Positions 10,207 to 18,964 are shown, numbered from the stretch's first letter. The stretch: 46,706 bases of DNA from Lentisphaeria bacterium (GCA_017443585.1 JAFSYV010000207.1:1-46706); one strand, 5' to 3'. Notes: generated from the sequence alone by a model not told the origin. Numbers and translations are program-made.

Positions 10207-10273
10207 ACGACGTCGAAACCACCCCTTGGAACAATTGGAGTTCCCGGCATTGGCAGTTTCGACGTTACTTTTT
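10207..10273 (+). ncRNA. Candidate small structured RNA, about 65 nt
   Basis: The predicted transcript begins at about 10207-10210, exactly at the 5' arm of a perfect 10-bp stem, ACGTCGAAAC (10210-10219) with GTTTCGACGT (10256-10265). The 36-nt enclosed region contains a second hairpin, GGAAC (10228-10232) with GTTCC (10240-10244) around a 7-nt loop. A short U-run (10269-10273) follows 3 nt after the outer stem. A promoter, a stem starting at the transcription start and a terminal U-run together suggest a compact RNA. It does not match tRNA, SRP RNA or 6S features that I know. It could instead be an elaborate terminator for the upstream gene, or act in antisense to the 3' end of the sulfatase-like gene that begins at 10281. 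Confidence 0.45.
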
Positions 10274-10280
10274 GAAAGGC

Positions 10281-12671
10281 TCACTTTTCGAGGGCGAGCT
10301 CCTCCAGGCAGATCTTTTGCCAGAATTTGTTTTCTCCCCGCTTGGCGGGCGTGAATTCAAAAGCGAAGTTCACGCTCTGCCCGGCCGCCAGGGCGGCGGG
10401 GACGGTCGCGCGGACGGTCGGAGTGATGCCGGGTTCTCCAGTCAGTTTCCTTTCCGCAACGACCGTTCCTCCTGCTGTGATCTTCAGCGTCCCTTCGGCC
10501 ATCATGGCGGTTTTGGCAAAGCGGAATACGAACGTTCTCGACCCGGAACCGGGGGGCAGCCGCACGCCCAGCTTTTTCCCGGGCGGGAGCTTGAGGAAAT
10601 GGTGGCCGAGAAGGTACCCGGGCGGCAGGAGCAGCTCCGGATAAAGGGCCATTTCCCTGAACGCAAGTTCCCTGCCTGGCGTCAGGGGCCGGGGCTTCAT
10701 CGCCGGGGCGGCGGAGAGAAAGACTGCGCCTTCTTTGCTCACCTTGAGGAAACGGGGAAAGACCCGCAGTTCGGAGCCGCTTTCTTCCGGCTCGTCGAAG
10801 CAGCCCTCGATGTAGAGGCGGTAGATGCCCTCCGGGAAGGGGAATTTTTCCGCCCTGATCCGGTCGAATTTCCGTTCGTAGGACCCTTTCGTACTCCAGT
10901 GTTCGAAGGTCTCCACGTTTTCCGCCCGGAGCGTGAAGCCGCCTTTTGTCCGGGAGAAGATGAGATCCATCTCGATCTGCAGTTCGCCTCCCGTCAGGGG
11001 CGTCGCTCCGGAAAATATCCCGTCCGGGACCAGAGGGCCTTTCCCCGCTTCACGCCGCCACGGGGGCATCCGGAGGCAGAATTCCTTTTTCCGGAAGGAG
11101 CTCAAGGTTCCCGCCTGAACCGGCCGGTCGCAGATGGAGACGGCGTCGTCGTCGAGGCCGCAGACCTTCGCCACGGTCCCGGCGAGCTCCTGAACCTTGC
11201 AGGGAACGGAGTTGATGACGAGTTCCCTGTGCCGTTCCCCCGGACGCTTGATGAAGGTGATGGTCTCGGGCGTGTATTCCTCGGTATGGTCCCCCGTGAT
11301 GATGATCATGGCCCGGTCATAGAGACCCGCTTCCTTCAGGCGGGTGAGCAGCAGTTCCACGTTTTTGAAACTGCCCCGCAGCTGCCTGTACCGCTCCACG
11401 CCGGGACAGGGGGCGAGATTCTCGTCGCTGTTCAAAGGAATGTGGGCGCCGAGCAGGTGGAGGTACTTGAAGACGTCGGCGTGACTTCCGGTGCGGAATT
11501 CCGCATCGAGGGCCCGGTAAAATCTGCGGTCGTGACTGCCGTCCTCCTCGGAGTCTCCGGGGGCCGCCGCGAGAAAAGGCTCTTCCGCCGGAGGTATCAG
11601 ACGCGTGGTCAGCGGCTTCAGGATGAAGGGGACCTGCCGGTCGAGGACCATTTCCGCGATCCGGCGGAGCGAGGCCTTGCGGACCTTCGACGTGATGGGG
11701 ATCGAATTGTCGATGACGTCAGGAGCGAGGGGGATGCACTGCATGATGAGGGGGTAGCCTTCGACTTTGTATCCGTGCTTGCGGAAGAGTTTGAGGAGCG
11801 AAGTTTCCCCGCGGCAGACCCGGTCGAGGTAACGGGCGTGTTTGGCGTCGGGGGTGTACGCGCCGGGATCGTCGAAGACTTTGGCCGTCTCTTCCGCATC
11901 GTCGAAAAGTTTCCCCGTCAGCATGGCCGGAACGGCGAACATCGTCTTGGGGAGCGGGCTTTCGATCTTGTCGAAGCAGGTGAAGTCCCGCAGGGCTTCC
12001 CTGAGTTCCGGAAAGGCGGTGAGCATCCTCTTGGCCGTCCTTTCGCCCATGGCGTCCACGACCAGCAGAATGACGTTGTTCCGGGCGCCGAAGGTGAATT
12101 TCCCCTTTTCCGAAAAGGTGTACTCCTGAAAGTCGTATTTGACCTCGTTGTCGGTCGAGCAGAGCATTTCGACGACGGGGACCGCCTGGGTGAGGATCAG
12201 TACGGCGGCTGCCTTCCCCGCGTGGCGGTGAAGCTTGCGGCGGAAGATCAGCGCGAGAACGAGGGGGATCGACAGGCACAGCAGATGGCAGGCCCCCAGA
12301 AGAACACCATCGAATTCATAGCCCTTCCCCGGCCAGTCCTTGAGGAAGAGCTCCGGCAGGAGCGTGTACTGCAAGGTGAGCATGGCGCTGAGCCCGAGAA
12401 ACGCCGCGCTGAGTCCCGGCAAAATCTTCTTTTTCCGGCAGAGGAAGAGGGGGACTGCACAGATGAAGGCGACCGCACAGAAAAAGAGCAAGGCGAGAAG
12501 CGCACCTTGGGCCAGGCTCAAGGTGAACTGGTTGCGGTTTCCGGCGAGGATGGCCAGGGCGGGAAAGGTCAGGGCCGAAGCCACGGCCAGCGCCGGGGCG
12601 GGGAACCCGCCGCAGTCGTCCTTATTGTTGTCCGGCGCGGACGCGGGTGCGGAGACGGGAGCGTCTTTCAT
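10281..12671 (-). CDS. Membrane-anchored sulfatase / LtaS-like alkaline-phosphatase-superfamily protein
   Basis: A 796-residue protein. After a polar N-terminus there are about four to five hydrophobic segments (between residues 28 and 170), typical of membrane phosphotransferases. The catalytic domain starts near 195 with NNVILLVVDAMGERT (metal-binding Asp), continues with SPLPKTMFAVPAMLTGK, where Thr or Ser would be the nucleophile, LHLLGAHIPLN (His) and IIITGDHTEEY (metal-binding Asp-His). A C-terminal 270 residues look like beta-sandwich. These marks fit the sulfatase/LTA-synthase/phosphoethanolamine-transferase superfamily; sulfatase versus polar-head-group transferase cannot be settled. 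No Cys/Ser-x-Pro-x-Arg formylglycine motif is visible, which argues for a phospho-group transferase or hydrolase. It is the third gene of an operon with the methyltransferase and the small peptide. Confidence 0.8.
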   Translation of the reverse strand: MKDAPVSAPASAPDNNKDDCGGFPAPALAVASALTFPALAILAGNRNQFTLSLAQGALLALLFFCAVAFICAVPLFLCRKKKILPGLSAAFLGLSAMLTLQYTLLPELFLKDWPGKGYEFDGVLLGACHLLCLSIPLVLALIFRRKLHRHAGKAAAVLILTQAVPVVEMLCSTDNEVKYDFQEYTFSEKGKFTFGARNNVILLVVDAMGERTAKRMLTAFPELREALRDFTCFDKIESPLPKTMFAVPAMLTGKLFDDAEETAKVFDDPGAYTPDAKHARYLDRVCRGETSLLKLFRKHGYKVEGYPLIMQCIPLAPDVIDNSIPITSKVRKASLRRIAEMVLDRQVPFILKPLTTRLIPPAEEPFLAAAPGDSEEDGSHDRRFYRALDAEFRTGSHADVFKYLHLLGAHIPLNSDENLAPCPGVERYRQLRGSFKNVELLLTRLKEAGLYDRAMIIITGDHTEEYTPETITFIKRPGERHRELVINSVPCKVQELAGTVAKVCGLDDDAVSICDRPVQAGTLSSFRKKEFCLRMPPWRREAGKGPLVPDGIFSGATPLTGGELQIEMDLIFSRTKGGFTLRAENVETFEHWSTKGSYERKFDRIRAEKFPFPEGIYRLYIEGCFDEPEESGSELRVFPRFLKVSKEGAVFLSAAPAMKPRPLTPGRELAFREMALYPELLLPPGYLLGHHFLKLPPGKKLGVRLPPGSGSRTFVFRFAKTAMMAEGTLKITAGGTVVAERKLTGEPGITPTVRATVPAALAAGQSVNFAFEFTPAKRGENKFWQKICLEELALEK

Positions 12672-12702
12672 TTGGATATTTTTCTTTCTTGCGGTGAGGA
12701 GT

Positions 12703-14046
12703 TCAGTTCAGCCGCAGCAATGTCCGGCAGGAGCCGGGGATGGGGATCCGTTCGCAAGTTCCGTACTTTTGCGCGAAAGCGCGGCACACTTCGCCGAGAG
12801 TCCAGTCGGGACAGTACTCCTCCCGGCCCCGGAGGAGCTGTTTCACCTGCGGGTCCTCCCGCGGGACGAACTCCACCAGGGCCTTGGGGGCGAGCCGGGC
12901 GAAAAGTTCCGCGATCTGCTCCAAACTCCAGTTCCCCGTGATCCGCAGATGGTGGATCAATGCCAGCCCCAGCACCAGATCGCCCCGGAACCGGGCGAAA
13001 AAGGAGTCCCGTTCGGGGTTGAAGACCCCCAGCGCAGGGGAGGGATTGTTCAGATCCTGCAACACGGGCACCAGACCGGGGACCCTTTCCCGGTTCAGTC
13101 GGTAGAGATGTTCCACGGCGCAGGGGTCGATGTCCGCCGCCACGACATGTCGGGCGTACCTGGCGGCGATCTCGGAAAAGACGCCGCTGTTGGCCCCCAG
13201 GTCGAGACAGACTTCCGGCGCGGAGTCCCGGCAGAAGGCATCGACGCACTGCTGCTTGAAAAGGAAACTGTTTTCCTCGTAACTGGTCGTGCCGGTGTAC
13301 TGCGCCCACGCGGTCTTCTGCCGGGGAAAATGCAATCCCCCGGTGAAATCGATCATGGAGTCGAGCATGTTTTCGAACTGTTTCCGGGAAAGGGTCGCCT
13401 GCCGGGCCTCGCCGGGAACTTCGGAACAGCGCTTGTCGAAGGCGGCGTGGAGATGGATGTGGAGCAGTATGCCGGGACTGAGGCGCGTGTACCACGGGAG
13501 GAGCCGGGAGGCCAGTTCCAACGGGATCCCTCCCAGATCTTCACGGAAGAGCCCCAGACAGCGCAGGTCGCACTTCCGCATCAGCAGCAGGGGGGCCAGA
13601 AAGTGCATCACGAACTGCCGGTAGGCGCACCAGGGTTCGTTTTCCCGGTAAGCTGCGAAGGAGGTGTGGTCCATGAACACGGGCCGCCCCTCCCGGAAGG
13701 CGACGTTGAAAGCGCTGGCGTCCTTGAGCACCATGTCGTGCCTCAGGGCCTCGCGGGCAAGATCCAGCGTCAGGAGCGCCGCGTCGCGGATCTGGCTGAA
13801 ACTCCATTCGTAAGGATAGGTGATGAAGGGGAGCTTTTCCAGTTCCAGCAGCGTCTCATCCCCGCCGGAAACTTCGAAGGGGACGATCTTGCCTTCCTGT
13901 ACCAGTTTTTCCGCCAGACCGGAGTTGATGAACCGGGCAAAATCCCCTGCGCCTGCTTCCGTGATCCGGCGGAAAAGCCTGCCGCCTTCCGAAAACACAT
14001 ACCCGGCGGGATCGCGGAAGGAGCCCGGCAGCCGTTCTCCGGCCAT
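12703..14046 (-). CDS. SAM-dependent methyltransferase, NoeA-like
   Basis: A 447-residue two-part protein. The N-terminal half begins SFRDPAGYVFSEGGRLFRRI and contains DMVLKDASAFNVAFREGRPVFMDHTSF, features I associate with the NoeA-like (nodulation-protein-related) methyltransferase family. The C-terminal half is a class I Rossmann methyltransferase: VCLDLGANSGVFSEIAA (motif I), VVAADIDP (motif II), and GDLVLGLALIHHL in the motif IV position. ATG 14046 was chosen because it lies 2 nt after the stop of the upstream small gene; a longer frame to 14196 would overlap that gene. The substrate is unknown. Pairing with a membrane sulfatase-fold protein suggests decoration of a surface or lipid-linked glycan. 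Confidence 0.78.
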   Translation of the reverse strand: MAGERLPGSFRDPAGYVFSEGGRLFRRITEAGAGDFARFINSGLAEKLVQEGKIVPFEVSGGDETLLELEKLPFITYPYEWSFSQIRDAALLTLDLAREALRHDMVLKDASAFNVAFREGRPVFMDHTSFAAYRENEPWCAYRQFVMHFLAPLLLMRKCDLRCLGLFREDLGGIPLELASRLLPWYTRLSPGILLHIHLHAAFDKRCSEVPGEARQATLSRKQFENMLDSMIDFTGGLHFPRQKTAWAQYTGTTSYEENSFLFKQQCVDAFCRDSAPEVCLDLGANSGVFSEIAARYARHVVAADIDPCAVEHLYRLNRERVPGLVPVLQDLNNPSPALGVFNPERDSFFARFRGDLVLGLALIHHLRITGNWSLEQIAELFARLAPKALVEFVPREDPQVKQLLRGREEYCPDWTLGEVCRAFAQKYGTCERIPIPGSCRTLLRLN

Positions 14047-14048
14047 GG

Positions 14049-14189
14049 TCAGCGCGTCCTGTGGAGCGCGTTCCGGTGCAGATGAGCCTTGAACCAGTTC
14101 AGAATCTGCCGCCAGAAGACGGCCATGCCGAAAAAGACCGCCGCCATCGCTTGAAGCGCCATGCTTCCCGTGCCTGCATCGATGTACAT
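14049..14189 (-). CDS. Small membrane peptide, 46 residues (MYIDAGTGS family)
   Basis: ATG 14187-14189 to TGA 14049-14051 encodes MYIDAGTGSMALQAMAAVFF followed by GMAVFWRQILNWFKAHLHRN and a short basic tail. It has one transmembrane helix (about 10-27) and a positively charged C-terminus. The SD GAGGAG lies 6 nt upstream. The opening M-Y-I-D-x-G-T-G-S matches, from memory, small peptides (MYIDPGTGS...) found beside membrane sulfatase-type and polysaccharide genes in many bacteria. The reading frame is short enough to be missed by most callers. Its stop is 2 nt before the methyltransferase start, so it is the first gene of the trio. Function unknown; it may be a scaffold or anchor for the other two. 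Confidence 0.75.
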   Translation of the reverse strand: MYIDAGTGSMALQAMAAVFFGMAVFWRQILNWFKAHLHRNALHRTR

Positions 14190-14300
14190 AAATCACTCCT
14201 CTTTCTCTTCTTCGATTTCTCCGCGGCAGGAACGCCGCACATATATAACGGCGGAAAAGCGTGTTTTATTTTCCGACTGCCGAAAAATATTTTTTCCGGC

Positions 14301-14335
14301 AAAAAAAAGAACTGCCGCGCATTGTGCGGCAGTTC
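14301..14335 (-). terminator. Rho-independent terminator of the GH42-like gene
   Basis: On the minus strand a perfect 10-bp stem, GAACTGCCGC with GCGGCAGTTC (14326-14335 and 14309-14318) around a 7-nt loop, is followed directly by eight T (14301-14308). It sits 27 nt after the stop codon at 14362. Confidence 0.92.
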
Positions 14336-14361
14336 CGGAGAGACTGCGGAAACGAAGCCCC

Positions 14362-17300
14362 TTATTTCAGGTCCACGGGGAATTCCCCGGTGACGCCCGA
14401 ATCCACGTCGCGGACTCGGATCTGCCACTTGCCCTGTTCGTCGTTGCAGGCGAACTGGAAGTCGAAGGAAGCGTTCGTTGCCGGGGCGTAGATGTTCCAG
14501 GCGTAGCCCTCGGGCAGGCGGCCTTTCGGGTCGCGGATCTCGATCCTGAAGACGTGGCTGCCCCGGCCGCCCCGGACCTTGAGGCCGACCTTGCGGCTCT
14601 CGCCCCGTTTCCAGGAGCTCGGGAGCGCCGCGTCGATCCCGGTAATCTTTTCGGGCAGGATGGAAATGAGCGCCGGATCGCCGCCCCGGACCTTGAGCTG
14701 ACAAACCTGACCTTGGCCCAGATATTTGCCCGAACGCATCTCGTACAGGTGGCCCGCGACGGGGAACTTCAGCTTGACGTCGGCCCATTTGAGGGAATCA
14801 TACGAGGGGGCGTCTCCGAACTTGGGCAGGAGACCTGCGTAGAAGTTTTCCCCGTCCCTGCGGAAGAGCAGCATGGGACCGGCCACTCCCGTGACCTCGA
14901 AGGGGATCTTGCACTTTTCGCGAATCAACGGCTCCGCAAGCTTCCGGAAGGCTTCCCGTGTGACGTTGGAGCCGCTCCTGGCGATCTCCTCTTCGCCGCC
15001 CACGCCGCCCAGCGTGACGGAGTAGTAGTTGCCGATGGCCAGATTCAACAGCACGGTTTTGCCTTTGCCGTGCTTCTTCGTGATCATGAGAGGTTCCCCG
15101 TGCTCGGTGATCCCTGCCGCGGCGCCCTTGAGCTTGAGCCCGGTCTCGCCCACGGGGAGCGTCTTGTAGACGGGGGCGTCGGCCGGGTAGAACCGGGCGG
15201 AGCTCCGGTCGATGCCGAAGAGATCCTCCGCCAGTTTGTCCTGAGCGCGGTTGCCGTGGCCGTCGTACCAGCCCGTGCCGCAGTCGGCGATGACCGTGCC
15301 GCCCCGTTCGGCGAACTTTTTCAGATTTGTCAGCTGCTTCCGGCTCAGACTGAAGGAGCCGGGCAGGATGACCACCTTGAATTCGGGGACCTTTTCCTCC
15401 AGTTCCTCATAGGAGATCATCCGGCCCCGCAGGCCCAGATCGCTGAGCAGCGCGGGCCAGGAGCTCCAGATGTTGGTGATGTTCTGGGCCCCCACCTGAT
15501 TGGAAAGGGCGCAGAGGACCGACAGCTGGGAGTAGAGGATCCCCACTTCGCGGCCCAGTTCCCGCCCCCGGAGCAGCCGGGCGCCGAAACCGGAGCGGAT
15601 CTCGCGGACCGCTTCGCCGAAGAACTCGGCGTTTCTGGTCAAGGTCAGGTCGCCCAGCAGCGATTCGCAGGGGAACTTGCAGATCAGATTGGCCCCGAGG
15701 AAGGTGTCCTGCCAGATACGGCCCTTGACGGAGACCTCGTTGCGCAGGAAACCCCTGGTGTAACCCAGCCACTGGCCCCGGATCGCTCCCGGCGGGCCGA
15801 AGTCCCGCACCGCGTTGCCCTGAGGACCGCCGTAGTAGCTCAGCAGGGGATTGTACTTCATCATCTGGACCCAGTCGTAGCTGTAGCCGGGGTTCCCCGT
15901 GCCCGAAAGGCCGGAGATGGCGTCGGGGACCTCCTTGCGGTAGGCCGCGCCCACCGCGCCCACCCAATCGCGGGCGAAGACCTTGTTCATGAAGAGCTTG
16001 TGCTCGACATACCGGGCCAGACGCTCCTTGTCTTTGAGCTCCTTGAGCTGGACCGGGACCACCTGGTCCCAGCTGGTGAAGGAGGTGTCCCAGGACTTGT
16101 TGAGTTCGGCCAGATCTTTGTACCGGGTCTTGAGTTCCTTGCGGAAGGCGGCCAGACAGTGGGGCGAATAGCACACCGTGCCCCCCAGGTCGGCTTCGTC
16201 GGCCACGGAGTTGTACCGGGCGCCGAAGTAGCGGAACCGGTAGTCTTTGGCGACCCGCCGGATCTCGGCTTCGACCTTCTTCTTGCGGTCGGGATCGGAA
16301 AAGCAGGGATTCCGCACCGGATCCGTGGCTACGTTCCCCCGGTAGACCCGCTGGGTCCGGTTCAGAATCGCGCCGGAACCGAAGGGAACGGGGGCCAGCA
16401 TGTTGGAGGCGATGGCCCGCAATGCGCCCCGCTTCACGATGTCGTTGGAAAAGTTGGTGTAGGTCATGGTGAAGCCCATCTTCCGGAGGATCGGGTAGAA
16501 CTGGAACTGGCCGCACCAGATCACCGCCGAGGTGTCGAAGGGGTCGATGGGGACGGATTCGAGCGAAAACTCCTGCTTGAGCAGGGCGCTCTTGCCATTG
16601 AGTTCCGCCTTCACGAAGAGGTGGTAGAGTTTGGAGAAGGGGAAACGGAGCGGCGCGGCGAATTTCGTTTCCTTGCTGCTGCCCCGCCACACGATCCGGC
16701 CGTCGGTGTCGGCGATCTCGCACGAGAAGAGCGCGCCGGGAGCGCTGTCGAGGGTGAAGCTGACCGGGGCTTTTCGGGCGAAGATCAGATCGGGCGCACT
16801 CATGTTGATCTTGAGGGGCAGCGCCGGGGTGTCGATCTTGCTCGCCCCGCAGTCGAGCTCCCGGCCCTGCGCGTCGCAGACCTTGAAGTTGAGGGCCGAG
16901 ACCCCTCCCGGCAGAGGCGTCGCGGGGAGCGGCATCACGAGCCGGTTCTTCCCCTTCTGCAAAGAGAACTTCTTCTCGGCTTTGCCGATGGGCCGCCCGT
17001 AGTAATCGATCGCGGAGGTTTTGAGCGTGACCGTGCAGGGCTCGGCCGACTCAAGTTCGAGGGCGGTCCCGTCGGCCTTGCGGGCGATGACCTTGCCTTC
17101 GGCCCCCGTGGCATAGCGGAGCGCTTTGAACTGCAGAAGATAATAGTACTCCCAGTAGGGGAAATCGAACCCCTTGGGATTGGGGACCAGTTCGTAGGCG
17201 AACTCCGCGGGGACGAAGGGGAGATACCGGACGTCCCACGAGGTGAACGCGCCGGTGCGGAAGGTGAAGATGGGCGCCTTGCCCTGCTTCGCGAACCGGA

Positions 17301-18768
17301 AATTGCTCAGGAGATAGGAGGGTCTGACCTGGCGCATTTTCGGGAGCGTGGCCAGCAGGTGAGGCGGCAGGGAGGCGGCCTTGCCCTGAAGTTCCTTCGG
17401 GATGTTCGCGCAGTTGAAGAAGATCATGGGCGTCCCCTGCTTCTGCCACGAAAGGAGCTGGTCCCGCGTCACCTGGGGAATGTAGACGAAGTCCACCGTG
17501 TCCAGCATCACCACTTCGGGCGCCTTGACGATGGCTTTCAGCTTCGCCAGCGTGTAGGCTTCGAGATCGTTGGCCCAGTTGAAGTGCCACGAGGTTATGG
17601 CGCTGCCGATCTTGCGGAACAGGGGCAGATAGGTGAATTCCAGTTTCCCCCGCTGGGCAAGTTCGATGATGTGGCGGCGGTGGACATGCCGCGTGATGAA
17701 GCTGCCCGTGTTCCCCGTGAGATAGAGGAGTTTGGGGAGCTTCTGCGCCGGGTTCTCGAACAATTTCCAGTGGGGCGTCACCACGGCGCTGCTCAGGTTT
17801 TCGGTGAGGGAAAGTCCGGGGACGTAGGTGGAGACCAGCTCCTTGCGCAGCAGTTCGGTCTCATCCATCTTGCCGGAGCGGAAGGGTTCGGCTTTGAGGG
17901 AAATGCTCTGCACATCCATCACCTGATCGAGAGCGTAGACGCGGAAGAGAAGCGTGGCCGCCACGGCCCCCTTGGGGGCGACGAAGGACTTGGTCCGCTC
18001 CTTGAGGGGCAGGGCTCTCCGGTCGTGGGCGAGATAGATGCTCGTTCCGGCAGGCAGGCTTTTGCCGTTTTCATCATTGAAAACTGCGCTGACGACGATC
18101 CAGTTCCCGCCGGGGTTGGTGCAGGAGAACTTGGAGGAAAAGGTATACCTGACGCCCCGCTCCAGCCGGAGGGGGATGGTGAAGCAGTCCCAGCCCTTCT
18201 TCTTCCGGATGAACCGGAGTCCGGGCTTGGTGAAGCTGAAATGCTTCCGGCCGGACCTCTCGTCATTGGCGAACACGCCGTAGAAGCCTTCCGGATAGTT
18301 CGGATGTTTGGCGTCGGGAAGCGTGAAATTCCCGTTGTAGATCAGTTCGGCGTCGCCTTCGGGAATGGTGTTGTCGATGACGCCCCCCTTGCGGAAGAGC
18401 AGTCGGCAGCCGAAGTCTTCAGGCACCGAAACGGGATTGCGGACTCCGGCGGGAGTCGCCTTGCCGTCCTTCCAGATCACGCCGCTGCCGTAGCCGTGGC
18501 GCAGGCCGGGGACCTTGAACTTGACGATGTTCCGCCCCGAAGCGTCCTTCAGGACCCGGAAGGGCACCGCCCGGTCGGTCGGTTTGCCATCTTTGAGCTC
18601 GAAGAGCGAAAGAGCACCGGGATCGGCCTTTTCGGGCAGTTCTATGGTGCGCCAGGAATGGTTGACCTGACGTTTGGGAAAGACGTCCATACAGTCCTTC
18701 CCGGCCTCGGCCGCCGCGCAGACGATCGCCGCGCTGCACAACAGTGAGAAAAAGAATTTTTTGAACAT
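14362..18768 (-). CDS. Giant secreted GH42-like glycoside hydrolase
   Basis: A 1468-residue exported protein. A signal peptide (MFKKFFFSLLCSAAIVCAAAEA, cleavage near 22) is preceded by the SD GGAGGG. The N-terminal 600 or so residues look like beta-sandwich and accessory domains. A central segment (about 830-1010) reads RYFGARYNSVADEADLGG and CYSPHCLAAFRKELKTRY, then LNKSWDTSFTSWDQV, which closely follows the GH42 beta-galactosidase pattern (acid/base region, CxxxC-F, then LNxxWGTxF). After it comes a GATase-like trimerisation-type domain (REVGILYSQ, MISYEELEEKVPEFKVVILPGSFSL, RGGTVIADCGTGWYDGHG). The C-terminus looks like a beta-sandwich. Substrate unknown, likely a galactose- or other hexose-containing polymer. 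The gene has its own promoter and a strong terminator, so it is monocistronic. Confidence 0.8.
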   Translation of the reverse strand: MFKKFFFSLLCSAAIVCAAAEAGKDCMDVFPKRQVNHSWRTIELPEKADPGALSLFELKDGKPTDRAVPFRVLKDASGRNIVKFKVPGLRHGYGSGVIWKDGKATPAGVRNPVSVPEDFGCRLLFRKGGVIDNTIPEGDAELIYNGNFTLPDAKHPNYPEGFYGVFANDERSGRKHFSFTKPGLRFIRKKKGWDCFTIPLRLERGVRYTFSSKFSCTNPGGNWIVVSAVFNDENGKSLPAGTSIYLAHDRRALPLKERTKSFVAPKGAVAATLLFRVYALDQVMDVQSISLKAEPFRSGKMDETELLRKELVSTYVPGLSLTENLSSAVVTPHWKLFENPAQKLPKLLYLTGNTGSFITRHVHRRHIIELAQRGKLEFTYLPLFRKIGSAITSWHFNWANDLEAYTLAKLKAIVKAPEVVMLDTVDFVYIPQVTRDQLLSWQKQGTPMIFFNCANIPKELQGKAASLPPHLLATLPKMRQVRPSYLLSNFRFAKQGKAPIFTFRTGAFTSWDVRYLPFVPAEFAYELVPNPKGFDFPYWEYYYLLQFKALRYATGAEGKVIARKADGTALELESAEPCTVTLKTSAIDYYGRPIGKAEKKFSLQKGKNRLVMPLPATPLPGGVSALNFKVCDAQGRELDCGASKIDTPALPLKINMSAPDLIFARKAPVSFTLDSAPGALFSCEIADTDGRIVWRGSSKETKFAAPLRFPFSKLYHLFVKAELNGKSALLKQEFSLESVPIDPFDTSAVIWCGQFQFYPILRKMGFTMTYTNFSNDIVKRGALRAIASNMLAPVPFGSGAILNRTQRVYRGNVATDPVRNPCFSDPDRKKKVEAEIRRVAKDYRFRYFGARYNSVADEADLGGTVCYSPHCLAAFRKELKTRYKDLAELNKSWDTSFTSWDQVVPVQLKELKDKERLARYVEHKLFMNKVFARDWVGAVGAAYRKEVPDAISGLSGTGNPGYSYDWVQMMKYNPLLSYYGGPQGNAVRDFGPPGAIRGQWLGYTRGFLRNEVSVKGRIWQDTFLGANLICKFPCESLLGDLTLTRNAEFFGEAVREIRSGFGARLLRGRELGREVGILYSQLSVLCALSNQVGAQNITNIWSSWPALLSDLGLRGRMISYEELEEKVPEFKVVILPGSFSLSRKQLTNLKKFAERGGTVIADCGTGWYDGHGNRAQDKLAEDLFGIDRSSARFYPADAPVYKTLPVGETGLKLKGAAAGITEHGEPLMITKKHGKGKTVLLNLAIGNYYSVTLGGVGGEEEIARSGSNVTREAFRKLAEPLIREKCKIPFEVTGVAGPMLLFRRDGENFYAGLLPKFGDAPSYDSLKWADVKLKFPVAGHLYEMRSGKYLGQGQVCQLKVRGGDPALISILPEKITGIDAALPSSWKRGESRKVGLKVRGGRGSHVFRIEIRDPKGRLPEGYAWNIYAPATNASFDFQFACNDEQGKWQIRVRDVDSGVTGEFPVDLK

Positions 18769-18801
18769 GGGATACCCTCCGACGGTTGTAAACTCTTGCT
18801 A

Positions 18802-18830
18802 AATATACACGACGAAAGCGGAAAAGTCAA
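18802..18830 (-). promoter_or_regulatory. Promoter of the GH42-like gene
   Basis: On the minus strand TTGACT (18825-18830), 17 bp, TATATT (18802-18807). The leader is about 27 nt. Confidence 0.8.
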
Positions 18831-18863
18831 ACGGGGGACACGGGCTTCATGGCCCGGGCGGAC

Positions 18864-18883
18864 TATGAATACTTATGAATACT
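18864..18883. promoter_or_regulatory. Tandem 10-bp repeat between divergent promoters
   Basis: TATGAATACT occurs twice back to back (18864-18873 and 18874-18883). One-helix-turn spacing puts both copies on the same DNA face. It lies 33 bp upstream of the -35 box of the GH42-like gene and 52 bp upstream of the -35 box of the lyase gene, so a bound activator could serve either. Candidate AraC- or LacI-type site; the regulator is not known. Confidence 0.4.
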
Positions 18884-18935
18884 GTGATCGGACCGGGAGC
18901 GGCGCGAAATTAAATCAAGTTTTCTCTTTTTCATC

Positions 18936-18964
18936 TTGAATTGAGTCTTTCACGGGTGTATCTT
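18936..18964 (+). promoter_or_regulatory. Promoter of the lyase / small-protein operon
   Basis: TTGAAT (18936-18941), 17 bp, TATCTT (18959-18964) followed by ATATG. It gives a leader of about 63 nt to the ATG at 19034, which rules out the in-frame start at 18941. Confidence 0.7.

Noticed and set aside
10210..10265. Reading the 10-bp inverted repeat as an integron attC site
   Set aside because: The RYYYAAC/GTTRRRY core-site pattern is absent, and no integrase gene or cassette structure is nearby.
14230..14260. Minus-strand TATATA box upstream of the small-peptide operon
   Set aside because: No acceptable -35 box lies 16-18 bp upstream, so the promoter of this operon is left uncalled.
14161..18747. 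Very long open frames opposite real genes (also 5350-9783, 10203-12941, 28891-31578, 33435-36374 and 36531-38924)
   Set aside because: They are shadows produced by high-GC codon use that avoids TTA, CTA and TCA. Their translations are low-complexity and Arg/Gly/Pro-rich, they lack start signals, and the opposite strand carries recognisable domains.
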